This document shows positions 63,126 through 64,000 of a DNA stretch of 64,000 nucleotides, piece by piece. Numbering within the stretch: position 1 is the stretch's first letter; each line of letters opens with the position of its first letter. This DNA is from Lineus longissimus (lineage: Eukaryota; Nemertea; Pilidiophora; Heteronemertea; Lineidae). Location of the stretch: assembly GCF_910592395.1 (NCBI RefSeq), contig NC_088314.1, forward strand, positions 9,922,001 to 9,986,000, read 5' to 3'. The notes beneath the pieces are model-generated. The model saw only the letters and a list, made by a program, of their open reading frames with translations, was not told the DNA's origin and made no database searches. A program made the translations under genes and the position numbers.

Positions 63126-63589
63126 GTAACAATTATCCGGTCATAATAGAATTATCCACGAGCAGTGAACGAGTCTAAAGTTTGGAGTACAAACGACAGA
63201 TCAGGTAAATGATAACTTATCCAAGTAGAGGTCTACAAGTTCTCTGCTTGAGTGAAACGCACGCAATGAGGGAAATAACTGATCGCATCTGATACAGTAT
63301 TATCCAAGATGAAGCCGGCTCATTATGTATGCAGTAGCTGTATGGAGTAGAGCAAGCCTCAACCTAACAGTTAATAGGCAAAAACTATTGATTCACACTG
63401 AGTAGGAATACACGAGGACAAATTGATTTTATTGGGTCACATTCAGAATGTGTTCAATATTTGAAATTTAGACATTATTTTCAAATTCTATTTATATAAA
63501 TTTCAACAGTGCATTGATATCAAAGTGATACAGAAACAATTTCATGGCAGTTTCATTTGCGGTGGTTTCAAATGCATTCAAGGAAATCT

Positions 63590-63700
63590 CGGGTTCAATT
63601 AGGGGTAGCAGAAACAAAGTTGAATAGCATTGGCCCCATGACTAAGAGGTTGTGGGTTCGACTCAGAGGGTCATCATTCGTTCCCCTACTACAAAGATTT
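63590..63700 (+). mobile_element. possible SINE head
   Basis: gaggttgtgggttcgactca contains a B-box-like GGTTCGACTC. The upstream A box is poor. It could be a decayed tRNA-derived element. Confidence 0.3.
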
Positions 63701-64000
63701 GCATCATAGCAGCTAACTGAAAAATCAGCAGAGTTTTGTGCAGGCCCATCTTGACCACCAAGGTTTTTGCATCTTATCAAGATATGCACCGGCTATGTTT
63801 AAAGGAAGTATAGACCATGAGGTTCAGGATGGTGCAGACCGTGACCATGCGTATCAACTAAAACACAGACCGTTTAACAGCCTGTGCACCCAAATTTGGG
63901 TGGGAGTCAAAATAACAAAAATATTTATTTTTGAGATTTTTATCCGCCGAAAGCTTAATTCTAAAGATTAAAACTGCCAAATCTGCTCACAAACACCATT

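Noticed and set aside
63064-63130. Short plus-strand frame starting atggagaacgag near the X-box
   Set aside because: It ends after about 20 codons with no donor; coincidence is more likely than a divergent gene.

Overview
The window is eukaryotic nuclear DNA, most likely from a marine invertebrate. It has small exons with clean GT-AG borders, long introns, tRNA-derived SINE-like elements, foldback elements, a decayed LINE fragment and many minisatellites. The species cannot be named from the sequence alone. No bacterial-type operon, rRNA gene, canonical tRNA gene or CRISPR array is visible.

One gene is recognised with high confidence: a type II regulatory subunit of cAMP-dependent protein kinase (PRKAR2) on the minus strand. 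Twelve exons run from 60052 down to the stop codon at 17648. They encode, in order, the phosphorylatable pseudosubstrate site RRKS, cyclic-nucleotide-binding domain A, domain B and the conserved C-terminus. All splice junctions keep frame. A thirteenth, possible first exon (62749-62908) has an ATG in good context, an in-frame upstream stop and a phase-matching donor. It would give a 364-residue protein whose N-terminus carries a Cys-Cys-Cys cluster and no visible RII dimerisation/docking (DD) domain. A perfect X-box-like palindrome (RFX site) lies about 200 bp upstream of that ATG. The usual DD exon may lie beyond 64000.

Layout: 1-12.5 kb is repeat-rich (a 63-bp satellite at two loci, an 85-bp repeat, and a degenerate ~76-bp repeat that reverses orientation). 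A possible terminal exon of an unidentified plus-strand gene lies at 12770-12942, convergent with PRKAR2. From 17.6 to 62.9 kb is the PRKAR2 locus; most of its long introns contain a different minisatellite (periods 38, 24, 56, ~44, 38, 70/71, 58/59, 36 and 66 bp). The array at 17779-18570 abuts the last coding exon and is built from copies of that exon's own 3' splice-site region. Tandem repeats cover roughly a fifth of the window. Most long open reading frames are artefacts of stop-free repeats, not genes.
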